DNA from: Tulasnella sp. 424
Lineage: Eukaryota; Basidiomycota; Agaricomycetes; Cantharellales; Tulasnellaceae
Reading direction: 5' to 3'
Length of the DNA: 50,602 nt
Assembly (NCBI GenBank): GCA_019633425.1
Contig: WSUB01000239.1
Location: 1 to 50,602, forward strand
Numbering within the stretch: position 1 is the stretch's first letter; the number at the start of each line of letters is the position of its first letter. The notes beneath the pieces were generated by a model. It did not search any database. It was not told the DNA's origin and was given only the letters and a program-made list of their open reading frames with translations. This document shows, piece by piece, positions 41,374 through 50,602 of this stretch. Made by a program: the position numbers and the translations under genes.

Positions 41374-44266
41374 ATGGAGGCAATTCGAATCGACTCCCGC
41401 CGCTCGGGAAGCCTGAATTCGCCTGAGGTTCAGAGTCTTGTAGATATAGGTCCATGGTATCAAAATCGAGGTGAAGCGCTCACAAAAATATAGCATATCG
41501 GGCCGTGCTGACGTTGTTCGGGTGTCAGGAATCGTGCTGGTCAACTTATGTTTATGCCTAACAATATTAACATCCTATACGAGTGTGAGTCTCTCCTTAC
41601 CCAGTGATTTTTTTTACCTGAAGTCTGACTGTGAATATCCAGGGGTTCGACGGAACGATGGTGTGTGCGGTCATCCTGGGAATGAGATGAAGAAGCTCAT
41701 ACGTATCTGTGCCAGGTCAACGGACTTCAACTAGTAGATCAATTCCAGGAGTATTTCCATCATCCTAAGGTGAGTTCGACGATTCATAGAGCCTTATGAG
41801 CTGTTCTGACACACGTCGTCAGGGGTCCGCGCTCGGTGAGGCTCAACCGCCATTCCGAACAAATGATTCTCCCTGTCCACTAACTTGCCACCTTCATCAT
41901 TCCTCTTGGTCCCCTTTAGGCTTGCTCATGTCCGCTCAAAATATTGGCTCGTTGATTGCCCTACCCATGGCACCGTTTGTCACGGACGGTTACGGTCGAC
42001 GGGCTTCGATATTTCTTGGCGGACTCATCATGATGGGAGGTGTAGCGTGGCAAGGGATGGCCCCAAACCTGACCCATTTCACGCTGGCGAGAGGCGTCAG
42101 TGAGTACCCCTTTTCGTAGTTTCCTCGCGCTCAAACCTTCCGAGCTGCCAACGCACAGAATGCTGACATCGCGAAAAATATTTCAGTTGGCTTCGGGATG
42201 AGCTTTTCGGTGAACGCTGCTCCGTTATTAGTGGTAAGTTAAGCGAGACCGTGAGTTTACGGCACGATCGATCTCAATCCTGACTTATGTCACGTCTTCG
42301 CAGACGGAGCTCGCTTACCCGACGCAGCGTGCATCACTTACGGCCATTTACAATACGATGTGGTATGCCGGGACTATCGTGGCAGCCGTTAGTGGATTTT
42401 TCATTGAGCCTCGTTGCACCGCCTAATACTTACCCCGCACCCCTTGTTTTAAGTGGGTGACCTTCGGCACCTTCCGGGTCCCTGGCTCGGTCTGGTCCTG
42501 GCGGATCCCGTCCGTCCTCCAGGGCTTGCCGTCATTGATCCAATGTATTTTGATATGGTGGGGATATATCTTCTTCCTTGCTACACATGCAGGATCCCAC
42601 CAAGCTGATACAACGTAACCCCGGCCGTGAAGGTTCTGCCCGGAGAGTCCACGATGGCTTCTGTCAAAGGGTCGAGTGAGTGGCTTGCCAACCCGAATTG
42701 ACCGAAAGGGCATGATACTCATACACCTTTTACTATAGGATCAAACGGCCATTGACATCCTGAGCAAGTACCATGGAAGTGGGGATATGTACCATCCTCT
42801 TGTCGAAGTACGTCCCCATGCCGCAGCACACCAGTGTTCAGATTTCTCATCTCCGCCCGTGTTTTGCGACATGAAGTATGAATACGAAGAGATCCGAGCA
42901 GCCATCGTCGTTGAAAAAAGCGTTGGAAACGTATCGTACTGGGGTCTTTTCTCCTCGCCGGGAAACAGACGTCGGATGAGGATCATTATTGCCTTGGGAT
43001 TGGTACGTGCTCCAAATTACGACTTTTTTCATGGGACTTACCTCTCTGATCACGTTTCCCCAGTTTTCGCAATGGAGTGGCAACGGTCTAATCACTTCGT
43101 ATATGAACCTCATCCTTGAGGGAGTCGGCGTTACATCAGCCAGCAAAAAGACCTTGATCAATGGAGTGATGCAGTTGATGAACCTGGGCATGGCGATCTT
43201 GTCGGCTCTATACGTAGAGAGAGTTGGACGGCGGAGGTTGTTCTTGACCAGCAATGTCGGAATGTTGTTGAGTGAGTACTCGAGGGACCTCTACTGGTGC
43301 ATAGGCACTCAATCGCAACGTTCCTCTTTCGTGCGGTATAGCGTTCTCCGTGTGGACAGCCACAACTGCTGTTTACCAACAAACCGGCTCTTATGCTGCC
43401 GCGCTCGTTTCCGTGGTGTTCATCGTGCGTTACTCGCCATTGCTTGTGCTTTTGCAGTCATGCTGACGTTCTCCCTCATACTGCAGTTCGTGTTTTGCAT
43501 TTTCTACGACTTCGCCTACACGCCAATCCTTGTGACCTACGTCGTGGAGATCCTACCGTTCCGCATACGTGCCAAGGGCTTTGCCGTTCTCGTGAGTCTC
43601 CGAAACCTATTTCTTTAAGGACCCAACCGACTGACGCGCTGCCGCTTCGCAGCAATTCACCATTACTCTTGCCCTTATTTTTAACCAGTATGTCAACCCC
43701 GTGGCACTGGCCAGGCTCGGATGGAAATACTACTTCTTGTGAGCATGTCTTCCACTCTTATCATGGGAGGAAGACGACTGACGACGATTTGTTTGTCGAA
43801 CAGCTACATTGGATGGCTATTGTTCGAGCTCGCTTTCGTTTTCTTCTACCTTTGGGAGACCCGCGGCCGAACGTTGGAACAGACTGCAGTGCTGTTCGAT
43901 GGCAGTAAACCTAACCTGGATCGTACGTGCATTTTGATGGCCGACCCAAAGCGCGTATTTCTGACATGGAAGTGTATAGCTCTGTTCATCGCCGAAGCAG
44001 AAGCGGCGCGTGCAAGCGGTAAATACGACGCTGCCATCAAGGATTCCAAGGAGTTCAGAAGAAACTCTGGGGCCAAATCTCCTACATCGTCTGCGTCGCC
44101 TACGTCGCCTACATCGCTTAAATCGCCCACATCGCTTACATCGGCTAAAACGTCCCAGAAGGCTTCAGGAAGCACGGGTGGTGTCGACATCTCTACGTAC
44201 TACGAGATGAAGCCGACGGCAACTGGATGGGCACCCGTTTACAAGGGCACAGGCGGGAAGCGTTGA
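41374..44266 (+). CDS. MFS sugar transporter 2 (PF00083 type)
   Basis: About 15 exons splice in phase into some 555-560 residues from ATG 41374 (MEAIRIDSRRSGSLNSPE..). Motifs in order: LTILTSYTS|GFDGTM (41590/41640), VNGLQLVDQFQEYFHHPK, NIGSLIALPMAPFVTDGYGRR (41940), IGFGMSFSVNAAPLLV, TELAYPTQR (42305), PESPRWLLSKGR (42630; reached by a weak donor GTGGGG and acceptor GTGAAG), YHGSGDMYHPLVE, NRRRMRIIIALGL, QWSGNGLITSYMNLILEGVG, LYVERVGRR (43210), VVEILPFRIRAKG (43540), FNQYVNPVALARLGWKYY and WETRGRTLEQ (43855). The long C-terminal cytosolic tail carries Pro-Thr/Ser repeats (SPTSSASPTSPTSLKSPTS). It is a proton-coupled sugar uptake candidate; the substrate cannot be told. It is a paralogue of transporter 1, in the opposite orientation across the CorA gene. 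Confidence 0.83.
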
Positions 44267-44690
44267 AAGCCACCTCCTGTATCTTGATCAAGTCAATGAT
44301 GATGACATCCTTTCTGCGGGATAGAAGGAGTGAACGGCGCCTTTTTCTCCCAAGCCTAAAAAGGCTGAGCAACGTACCCTGGTACGGTTGGCTGCGCTGA
44401 GGAGACAATTACGGCTTTCGTTAAAGTCTCGGACGGTTGGTAATTTCCTTTTTGTACCCCCCTTGTACTTTTATTGTAGTCATAAACATAGATAGAAAAG
44501 GACTTGAATTGTCGGGATTTACTGGTGAATCGTAATATGCTTGGAAAGCGAGACACTGGCCAGGTGCACCAAGCCTCACGCCGATCACTGCAGCCTTTCG
44601 ACCATCCTCCTCGTCCCAGGCCGACCCCACCCGCGCAACCCAGACCCTCGGAGCCTCCAATGTTTCCCTTAAAGCCCCAATTATAAGGTA
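44267..44690. other. Spacer between sugar transporter 2 and the secreted-protein cluster
   Basis: No gene supported. Its right end (CTTAAAGCCCCAATTATAA, 44669-44687) is the terminal piece of the promoter repeat that follows, so another partial repeat copy probably lies here. Confidence 0.4.
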
Positions 44691-44818
44691 TTACTCTAAA
44701 TCTCTAGAATATACCGGGTTGCGAATTCGAAAGTTGGTAGCTTTGCCACCGTGGGCGCCCGCCACCTCCTCGACAGTCCCAGCTCCACCGTTCGACCCGA
44801 ACCCTTCGATGCATCTAC

Positions 44819-44842
44819 CATGCAAATGTGTAAATTTGCATG
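44819..44842. promoter_or_regulatory. ATGCAAAT inverted repeat in R1
   Basis: Perfect inverted arms ATGCAAAT and ATTTGCAT separated by a few bases (CATGCAAATGTG then TAAATTTGCATG). This octamer-like palindrome is conserved in R2 and half-conserved in R4. It is a candidate regulator site or terminator-like hairpin. Confidence 0.5.
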
Positions 44843-45187
44843 TGATATATTCCATCCATCTGCGTGGCATTTGCCACCCGTAGGGCGCCTTTTCTCGTCG
44901 CGAAGGTGTCTAGAATGCGTTAGCGGCATAAGAATTCGAATGTCATGGGTAGTTCCCCCGACAAGCGCCAGAAAGCTGTCTTCGATTCTTTCTAGCCTAT
45001 GCACAATTTACCATGCCAAGGAAGTACGAGGGATTTATGCTCTATTAGAGGGTGGCTACATGTTGTCCTTAAAGCCCCAATTATAACTTCTGGCATACCG
45101 GGTTGCGAATTCGAAAGTTGATCGGGCTTGCCACTTCCTCTATAGTCCCAGCTCCACCGCTAGACCCGAACCTTTCGATGCATCTAC

Positions 45188-45211
45188 CATGCAAATGTGC
45201 AAATTTGCATG
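45188..45211. promoter_or_regulatory. ATGCAAAT inverted repeat in R2
   Basis: Both arms are intact (CATGCAAATGTG then CAAATTTGCATG), about 300 bp upstream of the gene 1 ATG. It is the copy most likely to act on gene 1. Confidence 0.5.
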
Positions 45212-45495
45212 TGATATATGCCATTTATCTGCGTGGTATTTGCAGGGCGCCTTTTCTCGTCGCGAAGGTGTCTAGAAGACGTTAGCGGCATAAGCTGTCG
45301 AATGTAATGTGTTGAACGGAGTAGTTCCCCCGACAAGCTTCAGAAAGCTGTCTTCAATGCCTTCTAAGCTGTGCACAATCTACCGTGCCAAGAAAATGCG
45401 AGAGCCTTATGGCTCCATAAGAGGGCGGCTACATGGGCCGTTTGTTCAGCACCGATCATCTACCTGTCGAACACCTCTGAAACTTCCTGCTCAAC

Positions 45496-46160
45496 ATGAA
45501 GCTATCCACACTTTCCCTCACCTCACTTTTATTCATTCCTTCACTTGCTGCTGCTGCCGCCGTTCCCGATGCCCCTCCTCAGAACGGAACTCTCACCAAA
45601 CGAGGCGGCGAGGTCAATTATCTCGCTAACTGCGAACGCGTCGATCCAGAGGCAGATGATGAACACTATAAGTACTCCGCGTCGTACATAGCGTGGTACT
45701 CGAACATCGACAACTCTCAGAGCCAACAACGCCCCGACTCGCTTTCTAACGAGTACAGGGACTGGTCTAGGGGAGGTGAGCCAGTCCTTGACTACATACA
45801 TCACAAAGAGCGAGATGCATTTTGAGTTTCATTTTGGTAGGCACCACACTCCTTTGGGAGGGAAGCCAGCAAAATGTCTACTTCTCAGACTCCGGGGTCA
45901 CAGTTCAGACACACATCGACAGTGACGCCCAAAGCAGAAACGTTGGTGACTGGTCAGGATGGATCCAACGTACATCCGATTGGAAAACTTTCAACTGTTA
46001 CAAGGTATGTATGCAGTTCCCTGACATCTAAGCTGTTCTGGATTGACGGAGTCGGTTTATGTGGCAGGATAACCTTCGCCAACTTTTCTGGTGGAACCCC
46101 CCCGTCCCCGATGGGACCAACTATAGGATTGTATGCAAGGCGGTTTATTATTGCTTCTAG
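45496..46160 (+). CDS. Small secreted cysteine-containing protein 1 (effector candidate)
   Basis: Exons 45496-45775, 45841-46004 and 46068-46160 give 178 residues. It starts with a clear signal peptide (MKLSTLSLTSLLFIPSLAAA), then a short pro-segment ending in LTKR, a Kex2-like dibasic site. The mature part has four cysteines (NCERV, FNCYK, IVCKA, YYCF) and many Trp/Tyr residues, with motifs EYRDWSRG, LLWEGSQQN and GDWSGWIQRTSDWK. The chain ends in CKAVYYCF. Intron 1 (65 bp) has in-frame stops, so retention would truncate the protein at 45825. No family was recognised. Being short, secreted, cysteine-bearing and locally duplicated, it is a host-interaction or antimicrobial candidate only by inference. 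Its sister is at 47103. Confidence 0.8.
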
Positions 46161-46470
46161 GGCGCTCGGAACGAGAATGCTTGTCTCGTTCTTGTCGAAG
46201 AGTTTTATTTCCCTCTACAATGTACTTGGCAATATGATACTGGTTTCCTTGTCGGTCAGAATGGTGTTTTGGCATCGCCAAAATAACCCATTCGTGGCAT
46301 CCATAGAATGATATCCCGCCCCAGCACGTTCGCGTTAGAGCAAGGATGAAGAAAATCTCTGTACATAGTGACTGGGTAGTCATTTGCGCATAGGTTCTCT
46401 CCAAAGTAACCGGTTTCCAGCTGGAAATGATGTCTCAAAAGTAAAGGAATAATGGTGAATTACCCGTATA
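46161..46470. other. 3' flank of secreted protein gene 1, duplicated after gene 2
   Basis: Similar to 47776-48090: shared words GGGACGAGAATGCTTGTCTCG, TTGTCGAAGAGTTTTATTTCC, AATGATATCCCGCCCC and GAAAATCTCTGTACATAGTG. The duplicated unit therefore spans promoter, gene and 3' flank. A minus-strand frame across it is not supported. Confidence 0.6.
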
Positions 46471-47060
46471 GTAAGAATGCGTTAGCGGCATAAGAATTCG
46501 AATGTCATGGGTAGTTCCCCCGACAAGCGCCAGAAAGCTGTCTTCGATGCTTTCTAGGCTGTGCCCAATTTACCATGCCAAGGAAGTACGAGGGCTTTAT
46601 GCTCTATTAGAGGGTGGCTACATGATGTTTTCCTTAAATCCTCAATTATAACTCTCGAATACTTCTGGCATACCGGGTTGCGAATTCGAACGTTGGTCGC
46701 CTTGCGATTGGTGCGCCCGGCCGTGGGGGCCCGCCACCTTCTCTGCAGTCCCAGCTCCACCGTTCGACCCGAACCTTCCTATGCATCTATCATGCAGACG
46801 CGCAAATTTGCATGTGATATATGTCATTCGTCTGTGTGGTATTTGCAGGGCGCCTTTTACCGTCGCGAAGGTGTCTAGAAGTCGTTAGCGGCATACGCTG
46901 TAGAATGTATGTAATGTGTTGAGCGGAGTAGTTCCTCCGACAAGCTTCAGAAAGCTGTCTTCGATGCCCTCTAAGCTGTGCACAATCTACCGTGCGAAGA
47001 AAATGCGAGAGCCTTATGGCTCCATAAGAGGGCGGCTACATGGGCCGTTTGCTCAGCACC
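46470..47060 (+). repeat. Promoter repeats R3 (partial) and R4 before secreted protein gene 2
   Basis: R3 (about 46470-46655) is the right half of an R1-type unit (GCGTTAGCGGCATAAGAATTCG to CTCAATTATAA). R4 (about 46660-47060) is a complete R2-type unit. In R4 the left arm of the ATGCAAAT palindrome has decayed (ATGCAGAC) while the right arm ATTTGCAT is intact (46791-46814). Confidence 0.85.
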
Positions 47061-47102
47061 GATCATCTACCTGTCGAACACCTCTGAAACTTCCTGCTCG
47101 AC

Positions 47103-47775
47103 ATGAAGCTATCCACACTTTCCCTCGCCTCACTTTTATTCATTCCTTCACTTGCTGCTGCCGCCGCCGTTCCCGATGCCCCTCCTCAGAACGGAACTCT
47201 TACCAAACGAGGCGGCGAGGTCAATTATCTCGCTAACTGCGAACGCGTCGATCCAGAGGCAGATGCATATGATGAGCAGTATAAGTACTCCGCTTCGTAC
47301 ATGGCGTGGTACGCGAACATCGACAAATCTCAGGGCCAACAGCTCCCCGACTCGCTTTCCAACGAGTACAGGGACTGGTCTAGGGGTGGTGAGCTCGTCC
47401 ATGACTACATATATCACAAGAGCGAGATTCATTTGAGATTCATTTTGATAGGCACCACACTCCTCTGGGAGGGAAGCCAGCAAAATATCTACTTCTCAGA
47501 CTCCGGGGTCACAGTTCAGACACACATTGACAGTAACGCCCAAAGCAGAAACGTTGGTGACTGGTCAGGATGGATCCAACGTACATCCGATTGGAAAACC
47601 TTCAACTGTTACAAGGTATGCGTTCTGCAGTTCCCTGATATCTAAGCTGTTCTGGACTGACGGAGTCGGGTCTATGTGGCAGGATAACCTTCGCGTACTT
47701 TTCCGGTGGGGTCCCCCCGTCCCCGATGGGACCCCCTATTGGATTGACTGCAAGGCGGTTTATTATTGCTTCTAG
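47103..47775 (+). CDS. Small secreted cysteine-containing protein 2 (effector candidate)
   Basis: Exons 47103-47388, 47452-47615 and 47683-47775 give 180 residues. It is highly similar to gene 1 in signal peptide, LTKR site, four cysteines and ending (CKAVYYCF). It differs by a two-residue insertion near ADAYDEQYKY and several changes in the last exon (LFRWGPPVPDGTPYWIDCK). Intron 1 is 63 bp and open in frame, so unspliced mRNA would still encode a protein with 21 extra residues. Read-through of intron 2 would end at 47645. It is a recent tandem duplicate and probably functional. Confidence 0.8.
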
Positions 47776-48156
47776 AGCGCTCGGGACGAGAATGCTTGTC
47801 TCGTTCTTGTCGAAGAGTTTTATTTCCCTCTACACTGTACTTGGCAATATGATACTGGTTTCCTTGTGGGTCAGAATGGCGTTTTGGCATCTTCAAAATA
47901 GCTCATTCGGAGCATCCAGAGAATGATATCCCGCCCCAACACGTTCGCGCCAGAGCGGGGATGATGAAGAAAATCTCTGTACATAGTGACTGGGCAGTCA
48001 TTTGTGCATCGGCTCTCTCCAACGTACTCGGTTTCTCAGCTCAAAACGCTGGTCCTGAAATTAAAGGAATAATGATATATCATCCGTACAGCATGTAAAG
48101 CGAACGATCCGAACTCCATGCCAACTGTCCCGCCCTACATATCCCGGGCGGCCCAA
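47776..48156. other. 3' flank of secreted protein gene 2 and helicase 3' end
   Basis: The left part matches 46161-46470. From about 48090 it is unique and runs into the minus-strand helicase stop at 48157. No gene. Confidence 0.55.
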
Positions 48157-50189
48157 TCAAATGCTCTCAATCTCAACCGACACGGGGTCGATCTCGAGCT
48201 TTCGATACAGTCTCTTCATCCTGCCTTCATCAACTCCAGATGCTCCCACAGCATTCCCAGCTCCGGACCCGTCTTCTACAAACGTAATGACGTGACCTCC
48301 CTTGCCGAACCTGCCAACTCGGCCTGCAATATGCGTATAGTCCGACGGCGTCTTGACACCGCTTGTGCCGAGGATGAAAACGTGTGTCAATGAAGGGAAG
48401 TCCAAGCCGCGGGTGTTGGAGAGGTTCGAGATGAGGAGTCGTGGGGTGTCGGTCGAGCCCGTTTGGTCCGCGGCGGCACTCGATTCGGTAGAAGCGGGCT
48501 CCGATGTTAATGAGGGTGCAGAAGAGATTTGAGATGCCGAAGCAACGAGGTCCGTCCTTCCCTTGGCCGTCTCGTCAAGTTCGACGGCTTCTGCTTGGAC
48601 ACCTAATTCGCGGAACTCTCCCACTATTTGGCGCACGTTTGATGTTGACGGGACAACGAGGAGAGCGAGTGAGGGGACGTCGAGCGCGAATTGGATCGCC
48701 AAAGCTTGAATGAGATGGGATGGTGGCTTGTTGGCGGCAGCTTTTGAACGGAGTTGCTCTAGGCGATTCAAAGTTCATGTCAGACCTCCGCAGGAAGGGA
48801 AAAACAGAGTAGCCAGCAATGACGCACCCTGCCTAACTTCCCTCTCTTCTTTCGCTCGTTTCTTCTCCCCCTTGGTGAGAGGCTGGAACGATTTTTTCTC
48901 CTCTTCGGCGGTCATGTCGATGTTCCGGCTCTCCCCAGTTTCGCTCACAACGACGCAAGAATGCCGAACCACGCCGTCCTCAAGAGCCTTCACTGGCTCT
49001 GCGAAATTCGACGACGCGACACCCGCTCCAGCCGAAGCCAGCGGCGCGCCGGCGTAATCCAACTTCCTAACAAGATCATTCTCCCTCACACTCCTGCTTT
49101 GCTGCTCCTCCGACGGTCTCTTCACCCAATTCGTCTGCGTAAAGACGTACCCACGCACGTGCGCGTTGAGCGTCGCGGAAGCGAGAATCAATTGCGGTCT
49201 CGGTTTCAGCCCCACCGTCGAACCTCCATCGTCGTACCCGTCCGCCCGCTTCCCGTATATGCCGTCTAAAATTTGGATCACGGGCGGGATGTGGCGGTTC
49301 CACGCTGCGATATCCTTTTTCGACGCGTCTTTGGGCGGGAGAGCCAGCATGGCGTCCACTTCGTCCACCAACACCGTCGACAGGTTCACCGCCAAATGGT
49401 TCACCGGTAACCCATCTTCCGTTCGCTCGGCTTTGGACGATTGGAGGAGCTCTACTAACGCTGGCGGGGTGGCAACCACGATCGAAGGGCGAACGACTTT
49501 TGATGAACGTAAGAGCGCTTCGGCCGTCCCCTGCAGGAGGTGTCGGGGTAAAGGATGGTTGGGGTCTCCTCGAATACAGAGCTGGATGCCGTAATCTTGG
49601 AGCTCGGGCGAAGAGGAAGTGAGGATTTGCAACCAATGTTGGTACTGATAAGCCAACTCCCGGTGGGGTACGATGATCAGGTGGGTTTGGGATTTCGTTT
49701 CGGTTTTGCGAGTTTTTGGGGAGTAAGAGTTGAGTTGACGCGGTTTGCTGAGAAGCGCGAGAGCTAAGCCGAATGATCTAAAAAAAGAGTTTGCATCGCA
49801 CGCAAGAGCCTCGTCAACACGGATTTCGGGTTAGGCGACTGGCCGGGTGGGGGAGCGACTTACTTTCCACTCCCAGTATCCCCTCGGAGAAGAACATCCC
49901 TCGGAGTTCCATACGGATTCGGCTCAAGTACAGCAGGTATAAGGCCCTTTTGACATTGCGAAGGTGTCTTGATGTGCGGGAAAGCGGCTTCTAAGGACTC
50001 TACCACCGCGGACGTTAATCCGAGGTGCTGGAATTCGCTGAAGCCAGAGGGAACCGTTGACGAGTAGCGACGTGTGCTCGTCGAGAGCTTTTGTGACCTC
50101 GTACCATGTCGAGAAGAGGTAGTGGTAAGAAATGAGAGGCGTAGCGACCCAGGCGACCGAGGCTGGAGTGGAAGTAGCAAAAAATGCAT
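48157..50189 (-). CDS. MRH4: Mitochondrial DEAD-box RNA helicase, Mrh4-like
   Basis: Exons 50189-49864, 49777-48828 and 48758-48157 splice in phase to 625 residues. The N-terminus is Ser/Thr/Arg-rich with few acidic residues (SSRHGTRSQKLSTSTRRYSS), as in mitochondrial presequences. Motifs: Q-type region FSEFQHLGL..KTPSQCQKGLIP, motif I RGDTGSGKS (split by intron 1), Ia VPHRELAYQ, Ib-like VVATPPALVELL, motif II DEVD (canonical DEAD), motif III SAT, SNLSNTRGLDFPSLTHVF (motif V region), motif VI HIAGRVGRFGKGG. Such helicases remodel mitochondrial RNA in large ribosomal subunit assembly. The call to Mrh4 rests on size, targeting and the divergent motifs, from memory; another mitochondrial DEAD-box family is possible. 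It is convergent with the secreted-protein cluster and head-to-tail with transaldolase. Confidence 0.8.
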
Positions 50190-50399
50190 TTGGGAGGAGA
50201 TGGATGTGGCGTTGCTTCACACGACCGCCAAACGAGATCCACCACTCAGGGATCGAGGCACGTCTCGGTCCTTCAACGAACAAACATCGAATATCCAGGC
50301 ATTCATTCCACGAGCACCAAGCTAGGCTAATTACGACTTAAATGAGAGAGAGAGGAGAGAGGCCTATCCACAAACCACGATGGGAGGGGAGCCAATTTT

Positions 50400-50569
50400 T
50401 TAAGCCTGGAGCTTCTTCCTCAAAGTAGCCTTGAGAGTCTCGCCGTCCTCAGCGAACTTGCGGATACCCTCGTGAAGCTTCTCAAAGGCCATCTGCTCCT
50501 TGAGGAGTTCCCAGCGGAATTCGGGCTCGTTGTCGATGTAGGAGACCTTGGGCATTGGGACGGCGGAGG
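50400..50569 (-). CDS. TAL1: Transaldolase, last exon (partial gene)
   Basis: C-terminal exon of transaldolase, the cytosolic pentose-phosphate enzyme that moves a dihydroxyacetone unit between sugar phosphates. The frame reads KVSYIDNEPEFRWELLKEQ, then EKLHEGIRKFAEDGETLKAT and ends LRKKLQA-stop (TAA at 50402-50400). This matches the well-conserved C-terminal helix of the class (FRW..L..D.MA.EKL..GIRKFA). The acceptor CTCATTCTCAG lies just upstream (about 50570). The catalytic lysine and the barrel lie in exons beyond the right edge. It is the best-known housekeeping gene in the window. Confidence 0.9.
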
Positions 50570-50602
50570 CTGAGAATGAGGGGGGGCAAGCATGAGAGCG
50601 GT

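Larger units (their letters stand above)
44690..45460 (+). repeat. Two tandem promoter repeats (R1, R2) before secreted protein gene 1
   Basis: R1 (about 44692-45085) and R2 (about 45090-45460) are diverged direct repeats of about 380 bp. Shared landmarks: ACCGGGTTGCGAATTCGAAAGTTG, GTCCCAGCTCCACCG, the ATGCAAAT inverted repeat, GGGCGCCTTTTCTCGTCGCGAAGGTGTCTAGAA, GTTAGCGGCATAAG, CCCCCGACAAGC..CAGAAAGCTGTCTTC and GG(T/C)GGCTACATG. The R2/R4 type ends in the gene leader, while the R1/R3 type ends in AATTATAA. The repeats match R3/R4 before gene 2. Confidence 0.85.

Overview
The window looks like nuclear DNA of a filamentous basidiomycete, probably an Agaricomycete. Genes are broken by many short introns (about 50-70 bp, GT..AG, with CTAAC/CTAAT-like branch sites). 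The gene families fit: fungal Zn-cluster regulators, PF00083 sugar transporters, CorA-type transporters and small secreted proteins. From memory the families resemble Rhizoctonia/Ceratobasidium, but the genus is a guess. All exon models were spliced by hand from reading frames, donor/acceptor sites and comparison between paralogues inside the window.

The left 31 kb is a nest of duplications. It has (i) a partial unknown gene at the left edge; (ii) an unknown minus-strand gene (3490-4471) with an in-frame TAG; (iii) three copies plus one relic of a fungal-specific transcription factor (TF1 plus strand 13.2-16.2 kb, TF2 minus strand 9.25-12.4 kb, TF3 an internally deleted copy at 4.75-6.3 kb, and a 5' relic near 1.6 kb); (iv) a family of importin-alpha-like armadillo proteins without an importin-beta-binding domain. 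That family has five apparently intact genes (A minus; C, D, E, G plus), one pseudogene (F), one orphan first exon (A') and one short divergent relative (B). TF1 and TF2 lie head to head, with armadillo genes on the outer side of each, so the region reads as an inverted duplication of a [TF + armadillo] block followed by tandem amplification of the plus-strand side. The tandem unit carried along the last exon of gene B, which survives as decayed relics upstream of D, E and G. A 99-N assembly gap in copy D is flanked by an exact 78-bp repeat and is almost certainly a scaffolding artefact.

The middle (32-44.3 kb) holds two paralogous MFS sugar transporters in opposite orientation. Between them is a CorA-family metal transporter with a serine-rich/RS-like N-terminus and a GMN motif changed to SMN.

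The right part (44.6-50.6 kb) holds two tandem copies of a small secreted cysteine-containing protein gene, each preceded by duplicated promoter repeats with an ATGCAAAT inverted repeat. It ends with a mitochondrial DEAD-box helicase (DEVD variant) and the last exon of transaldolase, both on the minus strand.

The most unusual content is the co-localised, co-duplicated set of IBB-less importin-alpha-like proteins and 'half zinc cluster' transcription factors. A link between the two, for example dedicated or decoy nuclear import, is a hypothesis only.
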